In this document: one piece after another, positions 9,700 through 21,339 of the stretch | How positions within the stretch are numbered: position 1 is the stretch's first letter | Layout of the letters: each line of letters starts with the position of its first letter | Assembly: GCA_036897095.1 (NCBI GenBank) | Contig: JAYMSP010000148.1 | Span: 1 to 64,000 of the forward strand | DNA: 64,000 bases | Source: Plantago elongata | Lineage: Eukaryota > Streptophyta > Magnoliopsida > Lamiales > Plantaginaceae | Reading direction: 5' to 3' | The notes under the pieces: model-generated | What the model saw: the letters and a program-made list of their open reading frames with translations, nothing else | Databases searched by the model: none | Told to the model about the DNA's origin: nothing | Program-made: the position numbers and the translations under genes

Positions 9700-11960
9700 A
9701 ATAAGAAGGTCAATTTTTTTTTGGTTTTTCGCAATTTTTGAATTTTAACGGTCTGACCAGTCGAGTTTCTTAAAAGCCGCTCAAATATTCATTTTTTATT
9801 ATGCTTTTAATAAATTATGTTATGATTTTAAGTGGTTATGATTCAAAATTTCAGTTAAAGTTTGAACCTCTTTTATTAATGTTTTAATACATGATATGGT
9901 GGTTTAAATGCGTCAGTATTGTATATTTCAATTATAGTTTGGACTTCTTTTACTAATTTTTTAAGAGATGTTGTGATGGTTTTAAGGAGGTATATGATAG
10001 TTTTTTAGATGGTTTGTATAGTTTTAAATGACAGTCGAATATCATTAAACTAACATTAAACAGGTTTAAAAGTTCCAGGTATGTCTTTAAAACAATTAAA
10101 TGCAATCCTAAATAAGCTAGTTGTAACATCCAATCATTAAAATGTTGAAATATTTCATCATTCAAAGGTTAAAAACATCTATTCTCATTGTAGAAAAAAT
10201 CACAATAAATGCTCATTTGATACAAATGCAAACTGATTAAATAGTCTTCTTTCGCTTGACCATGTTGATGAACTTCGGCCTCATGATTTTTGTTGCTTGT
10301 GCTTGCTGTTTTAATACTATATTGACACATTTAAGAGATCTATCACCAAACTCGTTGTCTTCATCAACACCTACTTAAAACATCCACTATTGGGATTAAA
10401 ACAATAACAACTCTCACTAAAACTATCATATTAATTTTTAAAGTAAAAATAACATGAAAAACAAGCTATAGCAACATTGATGCTTAAACCATATCAGGTT
10501 CTCATAAAACTATAACGATGCTTTTTCAGACAATAGACAACATCAACTATTAATATTGATGCTTAAAATCATAGTAATGTATTTTAAAACAATAACAATA
10601 CCTCTTAAAACTATAACAAAACATTTGCAAATAATCAATTCATAAATATTTAATCACAAGCTAAAAAGATTAATGTTGTTGTTTAAAACTACAATAACAA
10701 ATCTTACAACTATAACATATCCGTAAAAAATAGTTAAAGGTAGAAATATTCACCACAAGCTAAAAGCAATAACATTGAAGTATAAACCATCGTTGTGCAT
10801 CTTAAAACTATAACTATGTCTCTCAAACTATAACAATGCTGGAACATGCAACAAATGATAAATATAATAACAATATTGTTGCATAAATCAACAACAATGA
10901 ATCTTAAAACTGTGACATTGCCTCTTAAAACAATAACAAAGTATTTGTAAAAAATAATTCTTAAATATCTTATGAGGAGCTAAAAACACTAACTTTGTTG
11001 ATTAAAACTATAATTATAAGTCATAAAAATACAACATATACGCCAAAACATTAACATGCAGAAATATTCGACATAAGCTAAACACATAACGATGATGCTT
11101 AAAACTATAATTGCAACTCGTAAACCCATCACAACGCCTCTTAAAACTATAGTTGCAACTCGTAAAACCATCACAATGCCTCTTAAAACCATAAGAAAAT
11201 ACCATATAACATGATTGCGATTTTCATTGTACAAATTTCAGATCTAGATTCATATCTGGAAACATCAGATCACAAAGTCGATGAAAAATGAAAAATAAAA
11301 GGTAAAATTTCACTTCAAGTTGATTTTAATAGGAATAAAGCGAAATAAATTCATATAATATAGATACTTAAACTATAATGATGGTTCTTAAAATTATAAT
11401 AATGCCTCTTAAAATCATAACAAAACACCATACAACATATGCACGAAATAATTCAAATTTTCTATGCACGAATTTCAAATATGAGATAAGATATGGAAAA
11501 TTCAGATCATAAAATCAACGAAAAACGAAAACAAAACGTCAATTTTCACTTCTACTTGAGATTTTAACCTAAAAAAAACACATAAATCGATATAAGAGAT
11601 GCAAAACAACAAAAATCACGAATTTATTGATTTGATTCGTCGAATTTTTGATGTGTTGAAGAAAATCCGGTGAAATCGATGAAATCCGACGGAGATGAGG
11701 AGGCGGCACCACGGAAGGAGTGGTTGAGGCGTGGCTCTCCGGTCGTCGGGGTATATGAAGAGGGAGTGGGGAGGGAAAGAGAGAAGGAGAGGAGTTATAA
11801 GAATATTTCTCTCTCTAAGGTTTTGTAGAGAGGAAAAATGATTAAATGGAATGAATTTGTGTGAGATTTTTTTTTATTTGGGTAATTTGTATAAAAACTA
11901 TTGACCGATTTATTATGTTTCTAACCGGTTCGTTATTATAAAATTGAATTTTTCTATAGA
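9700..11960. mobile_element. Foldback/Mutator-like nonautonomous element with degenerate internal repeat array (candidate)
   Basis: From about 10370 to 11420 the plus strand carries many degenerate copies of CTTAAAACTATAACAATG and related words. From about 9820 to 10070 the same vocabulary appears in reverse complement (GTGATGGTTTTAAGGAGG, TGTATAGTTTTAAATG). The ends near 9680-9780 and 11880-11970 share weak inverted similarity (AAGATTTT, TCAATTTT, an ACCGGT-like word). No reading frame of transposase size is present. Exact ends and target duplication could not be set. A simple satellite array is the alternative. Confidence 0.4.
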
Positions 11961-13322
11961 TTACGAAAATCTTCCCTTTTAATATACTTACTTTTTCAGT
12001 TAAGGAGAACATGCCTTTAAACTTGCAAATGATGTCCAATTCAATTGGTGGACTGAGGTGGCATAGCCGAGATTATGAATGGGCTCGTTGAAATCCCGTT
12101 TTGTAATGGTTTATAGATAATTTCGGTATTCGCAATGTAGTACTGAAATTAGCCTAGCCCAAAAAGAAACTGAATTTGAGCATGGTTCTACTGCCTTCTA
12201 CTTTCTCATCCGTTGCAAGTTCTCACTTTTGATGTTCTATGGTTCCAAACAATTGTTACCTTCATTCATCTTCATCACCTAATTCCAAAAGTTTCCTGTG
12301 AGATTTATCGAACCTTTATTGCTGAGTTTTCCAAAGAAACAACCATGGTGTCTTGCTTCATCAACGATTCTAGTGCCAGAATCCCAAATCGGATTTGCGT
12401 ACAGTATTCTGCAACACTAATTGATAATTGGCTATGTTTATAATTTTTAAAAAGCCATGGTTCTGATTTCTGAAATTACAATTCTTGAAGGGCATGTCTC
12501 GCCATTTCCAGCAAAAATATCCCAACAAAAGGGCAGATTCGTCCAACCCATCACTATCCGCAAGAATCTTGATTGAATCTTCCTACATTAGAGTATTTTA
12601 TTGTCCAACTAGCCAATTTGGTTTTTCGCTTTTATATGTCGGCGTTACGTGTAAATGTATTTCCTGTTAATTAATGTAGAAGTGTAGTGTAAGCCAACAA
12701 ACTTATCTAACTGAAAGCAATCAATTGCCCAGTACACAACTAACAAACAAAATAGATACCCGCTTAGTCAAGTAAAATATCCCATCCGTCAATGTGTCCG
12801 ATTCATCTTTTTTTGCCTTCCATCACTTAAATGTAGTTTATCTAGAGTTTATTTGGCTATTCGTGCACCGTATGGGAAGTAAATACGGTCTCCAGGTAAT
12901 TTTCATATTAAAAGATATTAGTAAACATGTCATGTTGATTCGGTTTCTGCAAATACAATATCTTGTAAAATCGAAAAGTAACAAATAAGATATGATGGCG
13001 TGCTAGAAACCTTTTCCTTACATAGAGAGTGAAGTAATCTTTATTCCAAAGAAGCAAACTTGATTCTTTCCAATAAGTTCTCATTCTAGGACTTCTATTG
13101 ATCAAACAAAAACAACTATACAGGGTAGGTGAACACATGAGAAAGGCGTGAGCAGTGATGAAATCTTGAAAGCAAGCAGGCAACTGAAATTTGATTTGTA
13201 TATGAGGAAAGGAGAAGCAGCCAAAGGCAAAGCTGGGAAAGTACGGAGATCATCAGCATCAGTTGCTGGGAGGTATCTTTGGTTGCATCAATGAAATCAC
13301 TTCAGCGCTTGTTTGCTCGAGG

Positions 13323-15065
13323 ATGACGGACTCTGCTTATCGGGTTGAAACCACTTCTCGCCTGGCTCAATGGAGAATCGAGAACTTGGCTTCATCCACT
13401 TACCGGAAATCTGATCCTTTCAAGATCGGCAACTGGAATTGGTCAGTGGATTCTCAATTTTCTAGCTAAACTTGGATTGTTGATTTTAGTGTTGTGTTAG
13501 TGTTTTAGTACTTCCTACTACAGAGGAAAGTCGAAAAGGTGTGTTTGTATGACTGTGCTTTGATTCGTCAGAACTGTGATTGTGCAAGTCGATTCAGAAA
13601 TGGATTCAAGAAAATGGTTTTTTTTGCCTTGGTTGAGTTTCAATAGGTTGAGATTCTAGTAGAGTAGTGCTAAAAATCGAACTCTTTATGCTTACTCTGT
13701 TTGTAAGCTATGGATCTATTCATCCGTCTCAAATTATGGAAATGTTTCTATTTTAAGGTACATGTTTGTTACAGTTTTGACAGGCTTGATGTTTGTTTAA
13801 CTGGTTTTTATTCGATTAGTTGCGCCAAATCTGTGCTATTTGATAGATGATCACGGTTTAGGAGGCTTAGAATGGTAAACCATTTCCTTATGAGAAGCCA
13901 ACTGAGTATTATTGATGTTTTTAGCTATAATTATTATTTGTTTGGTGAAGGCATTTATCATTGGAGAAGAATCGGACACTGTTTATTAAATTGTACCCGG
14001 AGATATCGAATTTAACCAGAGATAATCCTCCGATTGCATCCTTTATAATCAGAGTGATTTCCACGGCAGGGGAACGCAAGTGCTTGGTTCATCCAGGTAA
14101 ACTTTGCTATTTGTTTCTTTGTGTAGAGTATATAAAACATGCGAAAGCTATAGTTTATAGCTCTATATATGTATGTCGTGCAGAAGTTAGTGACAGACAG
14201 CTAAAGAGCAACGAGGATTTTGTCTGGGCGATACAGGTTCCATTAACTGGCAAGTTTATCATAGACGTCGAGTTTCTTGATTTAAAAACCACACCTAAAG
14301 ATGTAAGATATTAAATCAGCTTCAGTTCATTGCAGAAACCGTGTATTAGTACTGTTAAATATTTTTCATGGCTTTGTGGGGTAGTGTTTTAGGATTAAAG
14401 TTACTGTTCTGTAGCATTGATATGATGTGACTCGCCTATCTGACATATTGATGTATAAATAGGGCACGGAACCTTGTTCGATTTGGGGTGAAGGATACAG
14501 TCAGCAAAAACCAAATGAAACGGCTCTGACATCCCTAGGCCGGATGTTGTCCGAAAGGATACACACCGACATTGTAATTAACGCTTCAGATGGAAGCATT
14601 CCAGCACATAGAGCTGTCCTTGCATCCAGATCCCCTGTTTTCCGCAGTATGTTCTCCCACGACCTCAAGGAGAAAGAATTATCCGCCGTAAATATTCCTG
14701 ACATGTCACTTGAAATCTGTCAGGCTTTTCTTAATTACATATATGGGAATATTGGAAATGAAGAGTTCTTGGCCCATAGGCTTGCACTTCTCCGGGCAGC
14801 TGACAAGTACGACATAAGCGACTTGAAAGAAGCATGTCATGAGAGTTTGCTGCAGGACATTGACACAAGGAATGTGCTGGAGAGGCTTCAGAATGCTTCT
14901 CTGTATCAACTACCACAACTGAAGACCAGTTGCATGCAGTATCTTGTCAAGTTTGGTAAGATGTACGATATTCGTGAAGATATCAGTGCGTTTATACTGT
15001 GTGCAGACAGGGAACTGATTGCTGAAATATTCAGTGAAGTTCTTGCTGTGTGGAAGGGGTTCTGA
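13323..15065 (+). CDS. MATH-like/BTB-POZ domain protein (At1g21780-like)
   Basis: Likely a substrate adaptor for CUL3 ubiquitin ligases, the usual role of BTB proteins. Exons read as 13323-13441, 13951-14096, 14184-14302 and 14463-15065, giving 328 residues, close to Arabidopsis At1g21780. The N-terminal half (RLAQWRIENL, DPFKIGNWNWHLSLEKNR, FIIDVEFLDLK) is the MATH/TRAF-like region of that subfamily. The BTB fold follows from about residue 165 (HTDIVINASDGSIPAHRAVL, FRSMFSHDLKEKE, ALLRAADKYDI), then a BACK-like helical tail ending EVLAVWKGF. The start is the first ATG that keeps the conserved VETTSRLAQWRI; the frame stays open 20 codons upstream but without homology that I recognise. All introns have GT-AG borders and consistent phase. 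Confidence 0.92.
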
Positions 15066-15882
15066 AAGAAACCCTGCATTACAATCTACAATACTCTGTG
15101 ATTTGTGAAAACAAACAGCCATTTGTTAGGTACTCTCACTTAGTGTACACAATTCATTGTTGAACAAGGGTATTCTTTAGTTTGATTGCCATTATTTGTT
15201 ACTTGTACAGATATTGATTTAGTGTACAGATATGTATTTTTAGCATTATTGATGTGTATGGATCACATTGTATGATATGATCATGTGAAAATCATTCAAA
15301 ATCTCTCTCTGGTTATTACTTCTGTCCATTTGACTGAGTGATTGTGTGTATTAGTGTATACACTAACGATTTGTTGAATCGCTTGCTTTAATTATTCCGT
15401 TCCGGTTAAAGCTTCCGATGTGATTCTTTGAAAGTCCGTTTGACCATAAGTTACTTCCACATGATATCGGAAAAGGATTGTATTGCGAAAGTATGATTAT
15501 ACTTTCATGAAACAATTTTCATAATTTCTTTTTGTTTATGTAATTATGAAAGTATCTAGCTAGTATCGTAAAGTTACAAAATATACAGTATTAATCCCAA
15601 ATCATGACATATACCATTAATGTCATGTAATACTTGTATCTGTTTCTGTTTTTTTAACAATTATAGCATGAAAGTAGCATGTTTTTGTAACTGTTTCTTG
15701 CCTTATTGACAGAAATCTGGCCTTTACTCACAATTTGTTTCTCCTTCTACTTTCACTTAATTGTTTCCAAATCAATATATACCCTATAGTCCTATACCAC
15801 ACCAATATGCCCATATTTGGATATCACACATCTGTTCTGCACCTGTGAATTCCATAAGTAGTTTTATATCTAGAAGAAGCAA
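15066..15882. other. Intergenic between the BTB gene and the phytocyanin gene
   Basis: AT-rich 3' flank and promoter. A possible TATA-type stretch (CAATATATACCC) lies near 15773-15784, about 100 bp before the next start codon. No other feature seen. Confidence 0.5.
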
Positions 15883-16649
15883 ATGATGGCTGTAATGAGG
15901 TGGCTGGAGCTAGCTCTCGCGGCAGCGTTGTTAGCATATGGTGTGGCGGGGGATCTTATCAAGGTTGGAGGGCGGCATGGTTGGGCAGAGCATGTCAATT
16001 ACACTGTATGGGCTGCTGCTAATCATAGTTTCTATGTTGGAGACTGGCTATGTAAGAATCTTATCTGTTTTTCGTTTCCCCAAAGGCTCGAGTGCCTTAG
16101 ATTAGAAGTAATTCTTTCATCTTATCATATCCTTTGATGAACATTTTAACTTTCTTATAAATGGACTCATTAGAGTAAGGATTGTAATACATGGATCTTA
16201 ACTTTGACAGCAGGACATATTTTGCGAAAAAATAATAGATATCGAGGAGATTTTATAAACATTTGTGATTTAACTAATTGTGTCTCGTTATGTCGTCTCA
16301 TCCAGATTTTGTGTTTGATAAGCGCTACTATAACGTGCTAGAGGTGAACAAGTCAAGCTACGAAAACTGCAACGATATTGGTTTCATCAAGAACGTCACT
16401 AGAGGAGGGCGGGATGTGTTTAATCTTACTGAGGCAAGACCTTACTATTTCTTGACTAGCGGAGGATATTGTTATCATGGAATGAAACTTGCTATTGATG
16501 TTGAAAAGAAACCTGTGCTTTCGCCTACTCATTCCACATCACATGCCAAGAAGAGTCTTGCTTCCCCTCGTCGCCATGGTGATAGACTTCTTTATTTTGC
16601 TTTGGTTTTTGTAGGATCGTTGTTCTATTCAGTCTCAGGAATGTTCTGA
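15883..16649 (+). CDS. Early nodulin-like protein (phytocyanin fold, GPI-anchor type, non-copper)
   Basis: Two exons, 15883-16051 and 16306-16649, giving 170 residues. A signal peptide (LALAAALLAYGVAG) is followed by the phytocyanin domain: DLIKVGGRHGWAEHVNYTVW, WLYFVFDKRYYNVLEV, YENC and GGYCYHGMKLAIDVE. The two disulfide cysteines remain, but the copper-binding His of the FxYxxxHNV motif is Tyr here and the second ligand site (C...H) reads TSGGYC, so copper binding is not expected; this is the rule in early nodulin-like and lamin-like proteins. A basic Ser/Pro-rich linker precedes a hydrophobic C-terminal tail (LLYFALVFVGSLFYSV), the signal for GPI anchoring. Probable site is the plasma membrane surface. 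The start could also be the second Met (15886). Confidence 0.9.
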
Positions 16650-17390
16650 TTGATTGTAACCCTGAAACTTTTGTTACTCCATTACTCCAGAAATTCAACA
16701 AATTCTACTACAGTCATAAGTTAGCATGTTAAACACTGATAATGATGATGCTAAATCAGTCTTAGTAGAGAAAGTAAAGTACTATCAGAGAAACACACAG
16801 ATACTAGAAGAAAATCTTAATACTCAATTACGTGTAGAAACTCAGTCTGTCATACACTATCGTTCTTGAAGAGATTTTTGCGCACGAGAACTTCAAAGGG
16901 CATCCCGCATAATTGGTTACGTATCATTAGGAGCCAATTGATATGAAGTTATAGTCAACTGAATGGTGTACAATGAATGGTATGAACAAATCTAATCTTA
17001 GTATATCTAGAAAAAAAGGCCTAATTTTAGTAAACTTGTTCCATCTTTTATCTCTATGAGAAGGGACTCAATTTCATTTTCTGACATCTATATTCAATTC
17101 TGTTTTCACCCCATACGGAAACTGTTTGCGCATTTGGACTTGATCAACTATATATGTTCCTTTGAACAGAGTTGGATGTAATATAGCTAACTTTCAGTGG
17201 ACTGCCTACAGAATAGTAGTGATATTTTTAGCTGGCTCAGAAATATTAGGATCTGGACAAAGACAGGTTCTCATTTTTTTTTAGTTCACAACAAAAATTT
17301 GACTGAACTTTTATTGTCTGATTTTGGTTACTTGATTAAGGTTCAGGACATTGAGTTTTGATCTTTTTTTTCCTGTTCTACGGATTGGAG
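16650..17390. other. Intergenic, promoter of the vacuolar sorting receptor gene
   Basis: About 740 bp with no recognisable coding or repeat structure; it holds the 3' flank of the phytocyanin gene and the upstream region of the next. Confidence 0.5.
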
Positions 17391-20300
17391 ATGAGGAAAG
17401 AGTTTGGATTTTTGGCTTGTGTTCTGTTCATTATATGCCGGTGTTGTTTAGGTAGATTTGTGGTGGAAAAGAATACGTTGAGAGTGACAGCTCCAAACTC
17501 AATCAGGGGTGAGTACCAATGCGCGATTGGGAACTTTGGTGTGCCTCAGTATGGAGGGACAATGGTAGGCTCTCTGTTCTACCCAAAATCGAATCAGAAC
17601 GCATGCAAGAATTACGAAGATTTTGGTGTTTCTAAAGCTAAGAAGCCTGGAGGAATTCCAATCTTCTTTCTGGCTGACAGAGGAGGTAAAGTTTCTCAAT
17701 TTCATTACGCTGTTACTGATTGTCATTGGATCTGTTCGGTACTTTATACGTCTTTGGAAGAATCATTTGGATTCTGAATTCAATCAGCTATTATTATTGG
17801 ACTTCTGGTGAATCTAGTGAGTGTTTCAAATATCTGCAAAATGGAGATGTTAAGTCGTTTCTGGGAATCATTTAAATAGTTGCCTAAAAGATTCAGCTTC
17901 ATTAAGATTATTTCAAGCTAGAGATCGCCAAAAGCAGGTTTTGCAAAAATCTTTTCTGCTGAATCTGATACGAATAAGATATGATCAATTTCAAATATCA
18001 TTTGCAAACAGGAATGGAGTACTTAAAATAACTCTTCTACCAACTGGTTTTGCAGAATGTTTTTTTACATTAAAGGCATGGAACGCACAGAAAGTTGGAG
18101 CGGCAGCAATGATTGTTATAGATGACAGGGATGAGCCACTCATTACCATGGATACGCCTGGGGAAGATCAAGAGCGTGCAGACTATTTACGAAACATAAC
18201 CATACCATCAGCACTTATCAGCAAAGACCTCGGTGGAAAAATAAAGAAAGAATTAGCCGCTGGAGGAATGGTAAGCATTAGTCTTGATTGGAAAGAGGCT
18301 CTTCCACATCCTGATGATCGGGTTGAGTATGAGTTATGGACTAATAGCAACGATGAGTGTGGTCCAAAATGCGACAGCCAGTTGGAGTTTGTGAGAGGTT
18401 TCAAAGGGGTTGCACAGATACTTCAGCGACAAGGGTACACACAGTTTACGCCACATTATATTACTTGGTATTGTCCTGAGGCTTTCATCTCAAGCAAGCA
18501 GTGCAAGTCGCAGTGTATCAACAATGGGCGATACTGTGCGCCTGATCCTGATCAAGATTTTAGTAGGGGGTATGAAGGAAAGGATGTTGTCCTCCAAAAT
18601 CTACTCCAGGCGTGTTTCTTTAAGATAGCAAATGAAACTGGCAAGCCATGGCAATGGTGGGACTATGTCACGGATTTTTCAATCCGTTGTCCAATGAAAC
18701 AGAAGAAGTACACGAAGGAATGTGCAAATGAAGTTATTAAGTCACTTGGTATGTCCTGTAGGATTCTTGCATAATGAATTGCTTCTACTTGAATTCTATT
18801 TATTGACTAATGCATTGATGTAGGAGCCGACCTTAAGAAGATAGATGAATGTATCGGAGACACTGCGGCAGATGTTGAAAATCCAGTTCTTACATCAGAG
18901 CAGGAAAATCAGGTTAGGTTTTCCCAGAAGTCCATACTGCTTTCTTCTGAATTTTCATAACTGACCAGAGCTATTAACTGGGAATGCAATTGGTTCTCAG
19001 ATAGGGAGGGGCACACGAGGAGACGTTACCATTCTGCCTACTCTTATTGTGAACAATAGGCAATATAGAGGTAGAGATTTTAGAATCACCAAGAACCAAA
19101 GTCACTATGAAAGTAAATCATTAATAGTCTCATTGAGGTAACTCTAATCTTCAGGTAAGCTAGACAAAGGAGCAGTTCTTAAGGCCATCTGCTCCGGTTT
19201 TGAAGAGACTACTGAGCCTGCCATTTGTTTGAGTAGAGGTCTGTGAACTTCCAGCTTGGAACTTTTGTATACTTATGATGTTTTATCAAAGTAGTAATAA
19301 TACTGCCCCTCTATGGCCTATGTTTCTTACGTTGATTAGTTTTCAACTTCTTGATCCGAGGCAGATATGGAAACAAATGAGTGTTTGGAGAACAATGGTG
19401 GTTGTTGGGAAGAGAAGAATGCTAACATAACTGCATGCAGGGTACTTTGCTGCGAAATCTCACTTAGTATTTCAAATTTAACTGTTTCCAAATTTATCTG
19501 ACTGAAAATTCATACAGGATACCTTCAGGGGAAGAGTTTGTGAATGCCCTACTGTTCGCGGAGTGAAATTCGCCGGTGATGGTTACACTCACTGTGAAGG
19601 TAACTATGCTTGCTAAGCCTTAGAATTTGCAAGAAGCATGTTGGCTCGCTTGGAGATAAAGTGTAATGAAATCTCATTCCCCTTTTGTCAAATAGATAAG
19701 ATATCAGCCTTATTCATTTGCACCTGCTGCTGGCTTCTTACCTGATCATGGATGGATTCCTCACATTTGTTTCTTGGCTCCACAGCTTCTGGAGCGTTAA
19801 GATGTGAGATAAACAACGGAGGCTGTTGGAAGGAAACCAAAGGACTCAGAACACATTCGGCATGTGTTGTAAGTAGCACTTCTTACTTTCTTCACTGAGA
19901 ATATTCCTGCTTCTAATATGCTGAAAATTTTGAAATGATTATCATATGTCTAGGATGACCACACGAAAGGCTGCAAATGTCCGTTAGGCTTCAGGGGAGA
20001 TGGAGTTCATCACTGTGAAGATATTGATGAATGCAAGGAGAAGGTGGCATGCCAATGCCCAGAATGCAAATGCAAGAATACCTGGGGAAGCTACGAGTGT
20101 AGTTGTCGTTCCAACTTCTTGTACTTGCATGAACACGACATGTGTATAAGTACGTATAAGATATTTCCGTTCCCAAACCTTATCCACTAAGTAAAAAATA
20201 TCTTTACAGGCCTTCTTCAACATCCCTGAGACTGATGTTTTCTTGTGATCCATGTAGATAAAGATCATGCAGGATATGGTGGGGGAGCAATAGCCTGGTT

Positions 20301-20558
20301 TGTCATTCTTGGTTTAGCCGTGGTAGGAGTTGCTGGTTTCGCTCTGTACAAATACAGGCTCCGGGTAAGCTATAAAGCATATCATAAGTTCATGACACGC
20401 ATAACACGTTCATAGTTGCTTGTTCTGTTTTGACTTTTGTTCTAACAACTTGTGTGTTTACGCAGAGATACATGGACTCGGAGATTCGGGCTATCATGGC
20501 GCAATACATGCCATTGGATAATCAAGGGGAGGTAACTCATGCCAATGGCAATGTCTAA
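17391..20558 (+). CDS. VSR: Vacuolar sorting receptor (BP-80/VSR family)
   Basis: A type I membrane receptor that carries soluble cargo with vacuolar sorting signals from the trans-Golgi toward the prevacuolar compartment. Eleven exons: 17391-17685, 18056-18748, 18824-18912, 19001-19070, 19155-19238, 19365-19441, 19518-19599, 19786-19868, 19954-20149, 20258-20364 and 20466-20558, giving 622 residues, normal for the family. Order: signal peptide ([13 protein letters not shown]), protease-associated domain ([13 protein letters not shown] to [10 protein letters not shown]), central cargo-binding region ([26 protein letters not shown]), EGF-like repeats ([23 protein letters not shown], calcium-binding DIDECKEK), transmembrane helix ([17 protein letters not shown]) and a short tail with the tyrosine sorting motif YMPL. 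The start is the Met before the signal peptide. Looks intact; AtVSR3/4-like from memory of the family. Confidence 0.96.
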
Positions 20559-21339
20559 TGATGTTGATTATAGGATATGTAAAAGCTCCAACACAGAACA
20601 AGGCAAAAGTACATCAGAATTATCACCAACATCTGTCTGGTGGTGTTATAGCTTGTTGTAGCTCATGTGTCCTAAAGCTTGTGGGTACATTTTTCTCCCC
20701 GTGGAGAATACACCACTTCCTAATGGTTTTTGAGAAGTTTTCTCATGGATGGTTTCTTGTTTTGTACATTAGTAAAAATGTTCTCATAATGCGGATAAAA
20801 ACATACCAATGAAAATACGCTATCAAATCGAATGTAACGTTTACTTACTAAGCATCCTATAAATCAAAGTCTAGGTGCGTATAATCTTATCCTTAATAAT
20901 GATGAAATACAATCATAAAGTGATATGTTTGACGGTTTGAGTAGGTTTTAATACATCATATGGACTTGTACATGCTTGAATATGATGAAAAACGAGTGAG
21001 ATGAGAGTGCAAAATCTCTTTCTTCAACTTAAAACTGGTAGTACTATGTTCGTGAATGTATAGGAAATTTTTTGAGTTGCACAAGTTTGGATTAGAAAAA
21101 AGTAAACTCATTCAAGTTTAAATTATAAATTTAGATTGCATTTTGATAAGTGATTAATTTACTAATAAAATTGATTTAATTTGCTGACAATATAAGGTGG
21201 TACGTGGTTTTAATTCATATATATATATATATATAAACGTTTCGAGATGGATAAAAACGTTTAAGCCTGATTTAGGGGATAAGATATTGGAACCTCAATT
21301 TTGCCGGGAAAGGCACTCTACACCTTCCAGAAACAACCA
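20559..21339. other. Intergenic between VSR and the plastid-protein gene
   Basis: Likely VSR 3' UTR to about 20820, then AT-rich DNA with a short (TA)n run near 21219-21233. An open frame at 20558-20812 overlaps the UTR and has no recognisable similarity. Confidence 0.5.

Larger units (their letters stand above)
8927..13322. other. 4.4-kb gene-free stretch with MITE-like and foldback-like repeats
   Basis: 9364-9622 has the CGGTTCATCC...GGACGGATGGAGAG form of a degenerate Stowaway-like MITE. About 9700-11960 is a foldback-like repeat element listed separately. 11690-11830 is locally G-rich and purine-biased. 12200-12700 carries short open frames without recognisable similarity. The promoter of the BTB gene lies at the right end. 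Confidence 0.5.

Noticed and set aside
11014-11234. Overlapping minus-strand open frames with internal repeats
   Set aside because: They are translations of the AAAACTATAACAATG repeat array, not genes.
13263-13322. Upstream in-frame extension of the BTB protein
   Set aside because: The extra 20 residues have no family support, while the ATG at 13323 fits the known N-terminus.
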